Source: a virus
Virus record (IMG/VR): IMGVR_UViG_3300030380_003017
Location: 1 to 28,709 of that record
Length of the DNA: 28,709 nt
Strand: one strand, 5' to 3'
Part shown: positions 7,110 through 15,481 of the stretch, in pieces
Layout of the letters: each line of letters starts with the position of its first letter
Numbering within the stretch: the first letter of the stretch is position 1
Notes under the pieces: model-generated
Told to the model about the DNA's origin: nothing
The model's database searches: none
Seen by the model: only the letters and a program-made list of their open reading frames with translations
Translations under genes and position numbers: made by a program

Positions 7110-8335
7110 TGGCTATAGATTTTTTTAATAAAGGTTCTAATTTACAAGGACAATTTAACAACCTATTTGCTAGTGGACAATCTAATAGTGTTGGTTCATC
7201 TTTGCAATCAAGATATGATATTAATGATGATGGTTTATTAGAATTAAGTTCTGATTTAGGTGATAAAGAAAAAGTTAATAAATTTTTAACTGGTGTTAGA
7301 GAATATGTAGGTCAAGATAAAGAAGAAGGTTTTACTGACAAAATGATGAGTAATCCAGCTTTTATAATGGGTTTATCTTTAATGAAGGGAGCTTCTGAAG
7401 GTAAAAATATTGGAGGCGCTTTAATGCCTGCAGCAGAAGCTACACAAGGATTTATTACTAATCAGGAATTAAGAAAAAATAATCAACGTCTTATGAAAAT
7501 GAAAGAGGGAGAATTTATGATTCAAGCTCTTAAAGATCAACAACAATTTGAAACTACAGATCTTAAAAATACAGCAACAGTTATTAATGAAATTGATTTT
7601 GGTAAACTTAATAATATAAGTAAAGAATTGAGTATTGATATAAGTAGATATGACTTTACTAAAAATAAACGTAATGATGAATATACTGAACAATATGTTG
7701 CTTCATTAAATGGTGTATCAGAAGAATACAAAAACTTAGTAATAGCAAATCCAAGTTTATTAGGTGATATAAAAAATGCAAGTCAAATTGAAACATTTAA
7801 AACTATGTATGATTCTCAAAAATCTCCTAAAGCTCAATCATTATTATCTGGTTTAAAAGTTAGTGATAGTGATTCTGGACAAGCATTTAGAATTATTGAT
7901 GAACAAGTTATATCTATGGCTATGAATTTAGCAGCTGCAGATGGAAATAGAGATCCTGAAGCTCAAGATTTTATTAAAGCAGAATCAATAGTATTTGATG
8001 GTCTTGGCATTAAAGAAAACATTAGATTAAAAGAATGGTTTACAGGTAATAAATATTCTATTGGGTCTGCAACTATTGAAGATATACTTAAAGGTAAAAG
8101 AATGGGTGGAGAAGTATTCGAAGGTGTACCAACTATTATTGGTGAAGATGGACCTGAAGTATTTGTTCCTGAAACAGATGGAAATATTATATCTAATCCT
8201 AAAACTGCTGGTGGTTATACTTGGGAAGATGCTATTATTGATAGTAGTGAAATGCTCAAGAAGATTAAACAAAGCAGTGGAGCTGAAGAAGCTAAGAAAG
8301 CACTTAAGAAATTTAGACCTGATTTATATATCTAA
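7109..8335 (+). CDS. Putative internal virion protein with tape-measure-type C-terminal motif
   Basis: A 408-residue, mostly helical protein. Residues about 70-140 are amphipathic (FIMGLSLMKGASEGKNIGGA; NNQRLMKMKEGEFMIQALKD). Near the C-terminus, residues 332-366 read MGGEVFEGVPTIIGEDGPEV followed by FVPETDGNIISN. This matches the GGxVxAGxPxxVGExGPExFVPxxxGxIIxN signature seen at the end of many siphovirus tape-measure proteins. The gene is the second of three putative ejection proteins, in a podovirus context where no long tail is expected, so the motif is likely a shared processing or docking element. The upstream stop and its ATG overlap (TAATG). Confidence 0.6.
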   Translation: MAIDFFNKGSNLQGQFNNLFASGQSNSVGSSLQSRYDINDDGLLELSSDLGDKEKVNKFLTGVREYVGQDKEEGFTDKMMSNPAFIMGLSLMKGASEGKNIGGALMPAAEATQGFITNQELRKNNQRLMKMKEGEFMIQALKDQQQFETTDLKNTATVINEIDFGKLNNISKELSIDISRYDFTKNKRNDEYTEQYVASLNGVSEEYKNLVIANPSLLGDIKNASQIETFKTMYDSQKSPKAQSLLSGLKVSDSDSGQAFRIIDEQVISMAMNLAAADGNRDPEAQDFIKAESIVFDGLGIKENIRLKEWFTGNKYSIGSATIEDILKGKRMGGEVFEGVPTIIGEDGPEVFVPETDGNIISNPKTAGGYTWEDAIIDSSEMLKKIKQSSGAEEAKKALKKFRPDLYI

Positions 8336-11300
8336 TGGCTGAAAATCCTAATGTGGATATGCCTAATGTCCAAATGCCAGAAGTGGGTTTTAACATTAGA
8401 CCTTTAGGAGAGCTATGGTTTGAAGAATCTTTACCTGCATCGTTATACCAATACTTTACTGGTAACACTAAAAAGAAACAAGCTGCTGACGCTAAAGAAA
8501 TATTAAAAGTAGCTACTCCTGGTAGTAAAGAGTTTGAAGAAGCTACTCGTATATATAACAAGTTTAGCTATTTATTAGAAGAAGGCGGTACATTTGATGC
8601 AAGTGAAGTAGCCAAATTTTTAATATCACATCCATCAATGTTAGCAAGTGAGTTAATTAATGCAACTCTTGCTGATCCGTACTTATTAGCCATACCTATT
8701 GTAGGATGGGGAAGATTAGGAAACGCAGCTGTCAAAGCTGTGGGAGCTACAACAGTAAAAGCAGAGCGTTTAGCTCGTGCTGGTGCAGCTGTAGTAGGTG
8801 GGGCTGCTTTTGGTACTGCATATAGTATACCCCTTCAATTAGGGGAAGATGCAGATATCTCAGCAGGTAGAACCATAGCCGAAGCTAGTATAGCAGGAAC
8901 TGCTAACCTTGCCTTTGGAGCTATGATGGGGGGATTAAGTTCAAAACTGTCTGCAGAGACTGGAGCAACAATAGAAAAAACTGCAGTTGTACAAGCACAA
9001 AAATTAGATAAATATCCAAAAGATTTAGATAAAGCATTAAAAGAAGCTACAGATGAAATTTTAAGTGCATCTATGGGTGGACCAATTATCACTAAGGAAA
9101 TTAAACAAATAATTAAAAATCAAGTAGAAGCAGATACACATAGAATAAAAAACGCTACTTTCATGAATGAGTTTAATTGGAAATCTACTAGTTCATTAGC
9201 AGGTGTAGGTGGTCTTGCTGGATTTCTTACAGCAGAAGAAGATAAATTAGCTACTGCTGCTACATTAGGTGTTACATTTGCAAGTGCACCTTTAATAATA
9301 AAAAGTATAAGAAAATCTTTTGATAAAACTACTATTGATGAAAAGCTAACTAAAGCTGAAAATCAAATTAATATTAAAGAAATAGCATTATCTATGCAAA
9401 GCAATGTTATAAAAGTTGATCAAAAAGTTAGACAGTTTAATGCTTTAAGAACTTTGGTTGATCCTGTTAAAGCAGAAGCTATGGTATTTGCTATGCAAGC
9501 ACCTAAAGAAATTGCAAAAGATGGTACATTTACATTTCAAAAATTTAATAAAGCTGTTTTATTAGAAGCTAATAATAGATACATAAAAAGATTACCAGAA
9601 GTAGGTCAAGAAAAAGCTGCTTTAGAACTATCAAAGTATATTGATGATAACCTTGAAAAAATTACTGTTAAGTTTACACAACAAGAATTTAATCTTGTAA
9701 AAGAAGGCGGTGTTTTTGCAGAGTTTCATGATGGTATGTCTACTGTTATGAGAGCTAAAAAAAGTAAAGTAGGTTATTTACGAAACTATATAAGTCAAGA
9801 ATGGGAAGCTACACCAGGCGGTAAAGCTTTTAATAATGCAGATAAAATAGATAATCAAAATATTAAGTTATTAGATGGAACTGTAGTACCTGCAAAACAA
9901 TTATTTGGTGCTACTGGTGGTTTAGGTAAATCAGCTAAAAAAAGAATTATACCTACATATGAACAAGGTATTAGAATGGGTTATATGCCAAAAACAACTG
10001 ATAATGGCGATTTAAATGTTTTTGATATTATGTCTAGATATGCAACTGCTATTGGTAAAGCTTCTAATGAAAAAAATATGATAAGACATCTTAAACAAAA
10101 TAACTTTCCTGGTATGACTACACCTGTTATCCATACTCAATTAGACAAAATACCTAAAGATATAAAGTATAAATACAAAGAGTTTGATCATCCTATATTA
10201 AATAAAAGAAATTATGTTAAAGAGTTAAATCCTATAACAAATAAATACGAATTTACTGATGAAATATATAGTATAGAAAAAGCTTTTGTGCATGAAGATG
10301 CTATTCCATATTTAAAAATGGTTATGGATGCACAAGATCCTAATGCTCTTATTAGACATTCACAAAATCTTAATTTTTTTATGAAACGATTTGCAGTAGG
10401 CGCTTCATTCTTTCATGCAGCTTCCTTAGTAGAAAGTGTATTTTATACATTTGGTCCATTAAAAGGATTAAAGCCTGCAGGTAAATTAACTAAAGAAGCT
10501 TTTACTGATCAAAAGAGTTTAATGTTAAAAGCAGCTGATGATCCAAATCACCCAGACTTTTTAAAATTTTTAGAAACAGACTACAAACCTACCCTAGATA
10601 GAGTATTAGAATCTGACTATGGAGATGTAGTAGAATTATTAGTAAGAAATGGTTTAACTATTAACAAACCTACTGATATAGGAGCTGATTCATTCTATAA
10701 AACATTTAACAATATAGAAGATGCAGTATCTAAATTACCTTCTATGGGTAAAGTACTAAATGATTTAGGTGTAAAACCTACTAGAAAAGTATTCCGTTGG
10801 TTTGATAAAATTACTTGGGAACGCAGCTTTACCAACATGAAGCTCTATACTGGATTGGCAAAACTAAATCAATTAGTTATGGAAAATCCTAAAACACCAT
10901 TAACTATACTAGCTAGAGATGCTAGTGAGTTTGCTAATGATGCATTTGGTGGACAAGATTTTACTAGATTAGCAATGGAAGTTAGCGATCCAATGTTAAG
11001 AAATATGGCATTAGAAGCATTTAAACCAAGTGCAAGACCATATCTACAGTTAGCTTTATTTGCTCCAGATTGGACTATATCTAACTTAAGAGTAGCAGGT
11101 AGAGCAATACCAGCATTTAATGCTAATGAAAGAAACCGTAATCTTTATATGACATATTTGATTAATGGTGCTATATTGTATGGAACATTGGCTAATGCTA
11201 TGAACTATGCATTTACAGGGCATTCTATATTAGAGAATAAAGACCCTACAAGAATAGATTTAGGAAACGGAGAAGTCATGACGTTTAGTAAACAGTACAT

Positions 11301-11667
11301 GGAACCGTTTCATTGGTTGACAGATCCGCAAAAAACTGGCGTAAAAAAACTAGGCTCTTTAACCAAAACATTTGGTGAGATTATGACAAACAGAGAATAC
11401 CTCACTACTGGTTGGAGTCCTTCAATAACTAAGAAAGATGATAATGCTTTAGATAAAGCGTTAGCAATTGGTGGTCAATTAGGACAGAAATTCTTACCTA
11501 TTTGGTTAAGTCAAGCAGTAGACGAATATATGGAAGATGGATTATCTTATGATGATGCATTAAACGTGGTATTAGGACAACTAGGGCATCCTAAATATAA
11601 TGCACCTAGATCATCAGCATTCAAAACCAGAGAGCTGATACAAAACCCAACAAAAGCACTATTTTAA
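8335..11667 (+). CDS. Large putative internal virion / ejection protein
   Basis: A 1110-residue protein, the largest in the window. An early hydrophobic, Ala/Gly-rich zone (residues about 105-200; LAIPIVGWGRLGNAAVKAVG, AGAAVVGGAAFGTAYSIPLQ) and a second near 275-310 (LAGVGGLAGFLTAEEDK) could contact or cross membranes. Long charged helices follow. A block around 690-730 (LNFFMKRFAVGASFFHAASL) resembles conserved segments of large phage virion proteins. I see no lysozyme or transglycosylase motif. It is third in the ejection-type trio and ends 12 bases before the S74 fibre gene. Its size and place match the large ejection proteins of podoviruses; direct evidence for ejection is lacking. Confidence 0.6.
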   Translation: MAENPNVDMPNVQMPEVGFNIRPLGELWFEESLPASLYQYFTGNTKKKQAADAKEILKVATPGSKEFEEATRIYNKFSYLLEEGGTFDASEVAKFLISHPSMLASELINATLADPYLLAIPIVGWGRLGNAAVKAVGATTVKAERLARAGAAVVGGAAFGTAYSIPLQLGEDADISAGRTIAEASIAGTANLAFGAMMGGLSSKLSAETGATIEKTAVVQAQKLDKYPKDLDKALKEATDEILSASMGGPIITKEIKQIIKNQVEADTHRIKNATFMNEFNWKSTSSLAGVGGLAGFLTAEEDKLATAATLGVTFASAPLIIKSIRKSFDKTTIDEKLTKAENQINIKEIALSMQSNVIKVDQKVRQFNALRTLVDPVKAEAMVFAMQAPKEIAKDGTFTFQKFNKAVLLEANNRYIKRLPEVGQEKAALELSKYIDDNLEKITVKFTQQEFNLVKEGGVFAEFHDGMSTVMRAKKSKVGYLRNYISQEWEATPGGKAFNNADKIDNQNIKLLDGTVVPAKQLFGATGGLGKSAKKRIIPTYEQGIRMGYMPKTTDNGDLNVFDIMSRYATAIGKASNEKNMIRHLKQNNFPGMTTPVIHTQLDKIPKDIKYKYKEFDHPILNKRNYVKELNPITNKYEFTDEIYSIEKAFVHEDAIPYLKMVMDAQDPNALIRHSQNLNFFMKRFAVGASFFHAASLVESVFYTFGPLKGLKPAGKLTKEAFTDQKSLMLKAADDPNHPDFLKFLETDYKPTLDRVLESDYGDVVELLVRNGLTINKPTDIGADSFYKTFNNIEDAVSKLPSMGKVLNDLGVKPTRKVFRWFDKITWERSFTNMKLYTGLAKLNQLVMENPKTPLTILARDASEFANDAFGGQDFTRLAMEVSDPMLRNMALEAFKPSARPYLQLALFAPDWTISNLRVAGRAIPAFNANERNRNLYMTYLINGAILYGTLANAMNYAFTGHSILENKDPTRIDLGNGEVMTFSKQYMEPFHWLTDPQKTGVKKLGSLTKTFGEIMTNREYLTTGWSPSITKKDDNALDKALAIGGQLGQKFLPIWLSQAVDEYMEDGLSYDDALNVVLGQLGHPKYNAPRSSAFKTRELIQNPTKALF

Positions 11668-11679
11668 GGAGAAAACAAA

Positions 11680-13125
11680 ATGGCTGGAACAGGCGTAGGT
11701 AAATTTAGTTCAACAGCAGGCAGTAATACTGCTAGTATGACTGTGAACTTTGCAGAAAACATGGCACCAAGTAATGTCAATAATGCTGCAAGAGAACTCA
11801 TGGGTCACATGAGAGACATGTATGAACAACTTGGAGACGGATACTTTGAGTTTGGTGACGGTGATGGTACATATACAGTAGCACGTGGTGATGCTGATAC
11901 TATTACTATAACTTCATCAGCAGACATATCAGGTATATACTTTCCTGGTAGAAAAATTAGAATTACTGATGGTGGTGCTAATGTGGTCGAAGGCACTATT
12001 GCTTCATCTTCTCACTCATCTACTACACAGACTGTAAACTTAACAGGTATCTCGTTAGCTTCTGGCACTCCTACCAAAGTTGAACTAGGTATAGATACTG
12101 CTGCGTTTGGTGGTCGAGTAATCTTAGATGATGATGGTGATACCTACATTGAAGCTCCTACTGATGATACTATTGATATCTATGTTGGTGGTGCTAAAGA
12201 CTTTGTAATTACAGCCAATACATTTACTGCTGAATCAGGTAGTACGATTGCTGCACAAACTATATCTGCTGCAGGTAATGTAGACTTTAATGCAGACCTT
12301 GATGTTGACGGTACTACTAACCTTGATGTGGTAGACATTGATGGTGCTGTAGATATGGCATCTACCTTACAAGTAGACGGTGCTATAACTGGATCAAGCA
12401 CTATTGTTGCTAGTAGTTTTAATGGTATTCCTTTCTTCAGTGCTGACAATTCTATCTATACTCACGATGTATCAGGCACAGATAGTACCGCAGAATTTAA
12501 CACTGCTTATGGTTTAACAGCAATGGATGCTATCACCACTGGTGATTATAACGTAGCTGTGGGTTATAATGCCGCTGGAGCATTAGACACTGGTGCTACT
12601 AATACTTGCGTTGGTGTAGAAGCAGGGTTACAATTAACTTCAGGTAGTAATAATTTACTTTTAGGTGTTGAAGCTGGTAGGTCTGCTTCACCAGCTACAG
12701 TGACTACAGGCAGTAACAATATTGTTTTAGGTAATAATTCGATTACTGATGCTGCTATAAAGGTGGATTGGACAGTAACTTCAGACAAACGAGATAAAAC
12801 AGATGTCGAAGCCTTAACTATGGGACTTGATTTTGTAAACAAATTAAATCCTGTAACTTATAGATGGGATATGAGGTCAGATTATGATGATGATGCAACA
12901 CCTGATGGCACACATAAAAAACAAAGATTGTTTAGTGGTTTATTAGCCCAAGATGTTGAAGTTTTAGAACGAGAGTATGGTTATAAAGTAGAAGATGAAA
13001 CTGCTCTTATAACTAGTAAGGGAGAAGATGGTAATTATGGTTTGACTTATCAAAGACTAATACCTGTTTTAATAAACGCAGTCAAAGAACTTTCTGCAGA
13101 AGTTAAAACTTTAAAAGGAGAATAA
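11680..13125 (+). CDS. Tail fibre with YadA-like head repeats and C-terminal S74 chaperone domain
   Basis: A 481-residue receptor-binding fibre candidate. The N-terminal anchor holds APSNVNNAARELMGHMRDMY (about 29-48), common at the virion-attached end of marine phage fibres. A beta-rich shaft follows (about 60-255). Residues about 274-352 contain YadA-head-like repeats (GDYNVAVGYNAAG, NTCVGVEAG, SNNLLLGVEAG, SNNIVLGNNS). The end (about 368-481) is an intramolecular chaperone of the endosialidase/peptidase S74 type, with the SDKRDKTDV self-cleavage region at S368, GLDFVNKLNPVTYRWD, LLAQDVE and a final coiled coil. S74 domains drive trimerisation and then cleave themselves off. A strong ribosome site AAGGAG precedes the ATG. 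Confidence 0.88.
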   Translation: MAGTGVGKFSSTAGSNTASMTVNFAENMAPSNVNNAARELMGHMRDMYEQLGDGYFEFGDGDGTYTVARGDADTITITSSADISGIYFPGRKIRITDGGANVVEGTIASSSHSSTTQTVNLTGISLASGTPTKVELGIDTAAFGGRVILDDDGDTYIEAPTDDTIDIYVGGAKDFVITANTFTAESGSTIAAQTISAAGNVDFNADLDVDGTTNLDVVDIDGAVDMASTLQVDGAITGSSTIVASSFNGIPFFSADNSIYTHDVSGTDSTAEFNTAYGLTAMDAITTGDYNVAVGYNAAGALDTGATNTCVGVEAGLQLTSGSNNLLLGVEAGRSASPATVTTGSNNIVLGNNSITDAAIKVDWTVTSDKRDKTDVEALTMGLDFVNKLNPVTYRWDMRSDYDDDATPDGTHKKQRLFSGLLAQDVEVLEREYGYKVEDETALITSKGEDGNYGLTYQRLIPVLINAVKELSAEVKTLKGE

Positions 13126-13137
13126 TAAGGATATAAA

Positions 13138-13329
13138 ATGTTTACAATAAACGATAAAGAATATGATGAATCTAAATTATCTGATAAAGGTAAAGCAGTG
13201 TACTCTAAGTTGATGCGACTTGGTGAGCAAAAAGCTGATCTTGATATTGTCATAAACTATTGGACAGCACAGCTTCAAGCTGAACTGCCAAAAGAAGAAC
13301 TTGCTGAAGATGACGGAAAGTCAGAATAG
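13138..13329 (+). CDS. DUF6447-like small protein
   Basis: A 63-residue protein starting MFTINDKEYDESKLSDKGKA, which resembles DUF6447: a short beta hairpin (FTINDKEYD) followed by a helical, coiled-coil-type segment (LMRLGEQKADLDIVINYWTA). AAGGA lies 7 bases before the ATG. It comes directly after the tail fibre, and its end overlaps the next gene by 20 bases. Proteins of this family are frequent beside tail genes of marine phages and have no assigned function. The family name is recalled from sequence style, not computed. Confidence 0.65.
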   Translation: MFTINDKEYDESKLSDKGKAVYSKLMRLGEQKADLDIVINYWTAQLQAELPKEELAEDDGKSE

Positions 13330-13510
13330 AGAAGCAATTATCCGTATTGAGGGTAAACTAGAGCTAATGGATAATAAGCTCAACACCCTCAAGGATAATC
13401 ATCTATTTCATATTGAGAAAGATATGCGTCAATTACGGACTTTAGTGTGGACTATTGGCATTACAGTTTTTGCACAGATGTTATTCTTGATTATTAGATC
13501 ATTTACCTAG
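13310..13510 (+). CDS. Coiled-coil plus C-terminal TM protein (XhlA-like shape)
   Basis: A 66-residue protein. I take the ATG at 13310 rather than a TTG three codons earlier. Residues 1-42 form a charged helix with heptad-like spacing (IRIEGKLELMDNKLNTLKDN), and residues about 45-63 are a single hydrophobic span (LVWTIGITVFAQMLFLIIRS). This N-out coiled coil with a C-terminal TM is the shape of XhlA-type lysis accessory proteins, which sit beside holins. A holin-like gene lies 1.3 kb downstream. The role in lysis is inferred from shape and neighbourhood. Confidence 0.65.
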   Translation: MTESQNREAIIRIEGKLELMDNKLNTLKDNHLFHIEKDMRQLRTLVWTIGITVFAQMLFLIIRSFT

Positions 13511-13512
13511 TA

Positions 13513-13542
13513 TTGCACATATAGGGTAAAGTAGTGTATAAA
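13513..13542 (+). promoter_or_regulatory. Candidate sigma70-type promoter
   Basis: TTGCAC (13513-13518) and TATAAA (13537-13542) are separated by 18 bases in the 37-base gap before the phosphoesterase gene. The ATG follows 5 bases after the -10 box, so a transcript from here would begin at or just inside the start codon. Either this serves downstream genes, or the match is chance in AT-rich DNA. Confidence 0.25.
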
Positions 13543-13547
13543 TAGGT

Positions 13548-14255
13548 ATGTCTAAGAACTCGGTAATACTAGTTATTTCAGATACCCATTGTCCTTACCA
13601 CCATCCAGATCTAATACCTTTTTTAAAAGCACTTAAAAAAAAGTACAAGCCAGATCGTGTCATCCACATTGGCGATGAAGTTGATTCTCACGCTATAAGT
13701 TTTCATGACAGTGATCCTGACCTATATAGTGCAGGTGATGAACATCAAGCCTCATTACCCACAATTCATGCAATTGAAAAACTGTTTCCTAAGATGGATC
13801 TTATGGATAGTAATCATGGTTCGTTAGTTTATCGTAGACAAAAGGCTAGTGGTTTGCCAAGAGCTGCCATGAAGTCTTATAATGAGTTCTTACAAGTAGG
13901 GCCTGGTTGGGTATGGCACGATGATCTCCTTATCACCATGTCTAATGGCCAACAAGTTTATTTCTGTCATGGTAAAGCTGCTAACGTCTTAAAGGTTGCA
14001 CAACAATATGGTTGTCCAACAGTACAAGGCCACTATCATAGTTCTTGCTCTATACAATACTGGGGTAATCCAAACAACTTGAATTGGGGTATGCAGGTCG
14101 GTTGTCTTATAGATGCCAAATCATTGGCGTTTGAATATTGTAAAACACAAAAATCAAGACCGATAATTGGTTGCGGTATCATCATTGATGGTTTACCAAA
14201 ATTATTACCTATGGTCTTGTCAAAGGGTGGCAAATGGAATAAAGTGTGTCCATGA
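13548..14255 (+). CDS. Calcineurin-like metallophosphoesterase
   Basis: A 235-residue enzyme of the metallophosphoesterase superfamily, which uses two metal ions to hydrolyse phosphoesters. The motifs are in order: D12-x-H14 (ISDTHCPYHH), G42-D43 with D46 and H48 (IGDEVDSH), N89-H90-G91 (SNHGS), H141 (CHGK) and G161-H162-x-H164 (QGHYH). All metal ligands expected for an active enzyme are visible, and the length is normal for a single-domain member. It lies between tail and lysis-type genes on the late strand. The substrate (nucleic acid, nucleotide or cell-envelope compound) cannot be read from the sequence. Its TGA overlaps the next ATG (ATGA). Confidence 0.9.
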   Translation: MSKNSVILVISDTHCPYHHPDLIPFLKALKKKYKPDRVIHIGDEVDSHAISFHDSDPDLYSAGDEHQASLPTIHAIEKLFPKMDLMDSNHGSLVYRRQKASGLPRAAMKSYNEFLQVGPGWVWHDDLLITMSNGQQVYFCHGKAANVLKVAQQYGCPTVQGHYHSSCSIQYWGNPNNLNWGMQVGCLIDAKSLAFEYCKTQKSRPIIGCGIIIDGLPKLLPMVLSKGGKWNKVCP

Positions 14256-14455
14256 GTGCTTTTGATGAACAAGTTGGCGGTGAACATTATTTAGCATGGC
14301 CGATACAGTTAATGGAATTTTTTATAAAAAACAAAGTAGGTAAAGCTGAAGGCGATGCCATACAGTATATTTTAAGACAAAAAGGCTCACGTATTGAAAA
14401 CCTTGACAAAGCAATACACGTATTGCAAATGTTAAAAGAAATAGAAAATGAATAA
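14252..14455 (+). CDS. DUF3310 family protein (T7 gp1.7-like)
   Basis: A 67-residue protein starting at the ATG that overlaps the previous stop as ATGA; a GTG two codons upstream is less likely. The whole length fits DUF3310: GGEHYLAWPIQLMEFFIKNK (9-28), then GDAIQYILRQKGSRIENLDK (36-55) and AIHVLQMLKE. T7 gp1.7, a nucleotide kinase, contains this fold, but many short members have no shown activity. It may act in nucleotide metabolism or simply bind nucleotides. It is embedded in late-strand genes, somewhat unusual for a metabolic protein, and overlaps the next gene by 8 bases. Confidence 0.8.
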   Translation: MSAFDEQVGGEHYLAWPIQLMEFFIKNKVGKAEGDAIQYILRQKGSRIENLDKAIHVLQMLKEIENE

Positions 14456-14828
14456 CGTGGCACGATTTAAAGTACCTGACAGAATGTATTCTGCGAATGT
14501 AAGAATGATAGTGGATGATAACCCACTTAATGCAATTCTTGATTACGTTTTAGATGAAGAGGGTATTACACCTGTAGCAGTATGGGTTAAAACAAAAAAA
14601 TCAGAATCAACACTAGACCGAGAGTTACGGAGTTCAGGTAAAGCAGTATCACTGTTACTGCAGTTTGGCTGTCCGCTAAAAGAGATTTCAGACACCTTTA
14701 CTAGAGATAGTATTATAGGTTCAGTCGTTTGGTATATAAATAAAAACATCGAAGATATTCTTGCAGGAAATCAAGTTGAAAAGACTCCGATGTTATCTAC
14801 CCAACCAACAGGTTATACAATTAAATAG
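14448..14828 (+). CDS. Conserved-looking phage protein, possible TSCPD-like
   Basis: A 126-residue soluble protein. A short beta N-terminus (RFKVPDRMYSANVRMIVDDN) is followed by a helical C-terminus with LDRELRSSGKAVSLLLQFGC (about 56-75), PLKEISDTFTRDSIIGSVVW and YINKNIEDILAG. The G-x-PLxEIxDxxTR...IG pattern recalls the TSCPD domain at the end of some ribonucleotide reductases, which occurs alone in some phages; the match is weak and the Cys pair of the reductase tail is missing. It starts 8 bases before the end of the DUF3310 gene, so the two are coupled. Confidence 0.65.
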   Translation: MNNVARFKVPDRMYSANVRMIVDDNPLNAILDYVLDEEGITPVAVWVKTKKSESTLDRELRSSGKAVSLLLQFGCPLKEISDTFTRDSIIGSVVWYINKNIEDILAGNQVEKTPMLSTQPTGYTIK

Positions 14829-14837
14829 GAGGCACTA

Positions 14838-15269
14838 ATGCCATTTGAAATGATTACCATGCTCGGTAGTACCTTGCTTGGTGGAGTTATGACTATATGG
14901 TCACAGTCTATCAAAGCAAAACAAGCAGAGCAAAAGATGTTATTAGCAAGAGCTGATAAACAAGCAGAGATATTTAAAGAAGCTAGAGAATATGAGAATC
15001 CTGGTTTCCAATGGACTAGACGTATTATCGCCTTAACGGCAGTATTTGCTATTGTGGTCTTACCAAAGATCCTACCATTAGTAACCCCCGATGCTCACGT
15101 GATTGTGGGTTATACCGAATGGAAACCTGGTTTCTTATTCTTTGAAGGCAAAGATGTTATGCAATGGGTACCAATGGCACATAAAGGTATCGTTATAACC
15201 CCATTAGATACTAACCTCGTATCAGCTATTATTGGCTTATACTTCGGCGGATCATTAGTTAAAAAATAA
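14838..15269 (+). CDS. Holin-like three-TM membrane protein
   Basis: A 143-residue protein with three hydrophobic segments: about 5-21 (MITMLGSTLLGGVMTIW), 62-82 (IIALTAVFAIVVLPKILPLV) and 125-140 (NLVSAIIGLYFGGSL). A charged helix rich in Lys, Ala, Glu and Gln (about 24-50) lies between the first two. This resembles the 3-TM holin type known from gene transfer agents and marine phages, which opens the inner membrane to end infection. The ribosome site is unusually strong (AGGAGG, 6 bases before the ATG). The stop overlaps the next ATG (TAATG). I cannot see a partner endolysin in the window. Confidence 0.7.
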   Translation: MPFEMITMLGSTLLGGVMTIWSQSIKAKQAEQKMLLARADKQAEIFKEAREYENPGFQWTRRIIALTAVFAIVVLPKILPLVTPDAHVIVGYTEWKPGFLFFEGKDVMQWVPMAHKGIVITPLDTNLVSAIIGLYFGGSLVKK

Positions 15270-15481
15270 TGTTCTTTGTTATAACCATCATGCTAACATT
15301 TAGTGGTGGCGAGCAATTTACTAGAGAGTATAAACTAAAAACATTTAACGATACTTGGGCGTGTTGGGAATTCATCACTAATAATAAAGTTGAGTTGTTA
15401 GCTCCACACCTTATTGAGTATGGTGATGACATGACAGGTTTTGAATTTTACTGCGAAAGCAGATACGGGGAAGAAGTATGA
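15269..15481 (+). CDS. Small protein with hydrophobic N-terminus, unknown
   Basis: A 70-residue protein. The start MFFVITIMLTFSGG is short and hydrophobic, too short for a sure TM span. The rest is polar with three aromatic clusters and two Cys (TWACWEFITNNK, FEFYCESRYG). It is coupled at both ends: TAATG with the holin-like gene and ATGA with the exported protein that follows. It may be an exported or membrane-associated partner of the neighbouring envelope genes; the two Cys could form a disulfide in the periplasm. No family was recognised. Confidence 0.65.
   Translation: MFFVITIMLTFSGGEQFTREYKLKTFNDTWACWEFITNNKVELLAPHLIEYGDDMTGFEFYCESRYGEEV

Noticed and set aside
7469-8342. Several alternative frames (7469-7693, 7537-7731, 8027-8272, 8061-8342)
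   Set aside because: They are all contained in well-supported genes on the plus strand and have low-complexity or hydrophobic shadows typical of AT-rich DNA.
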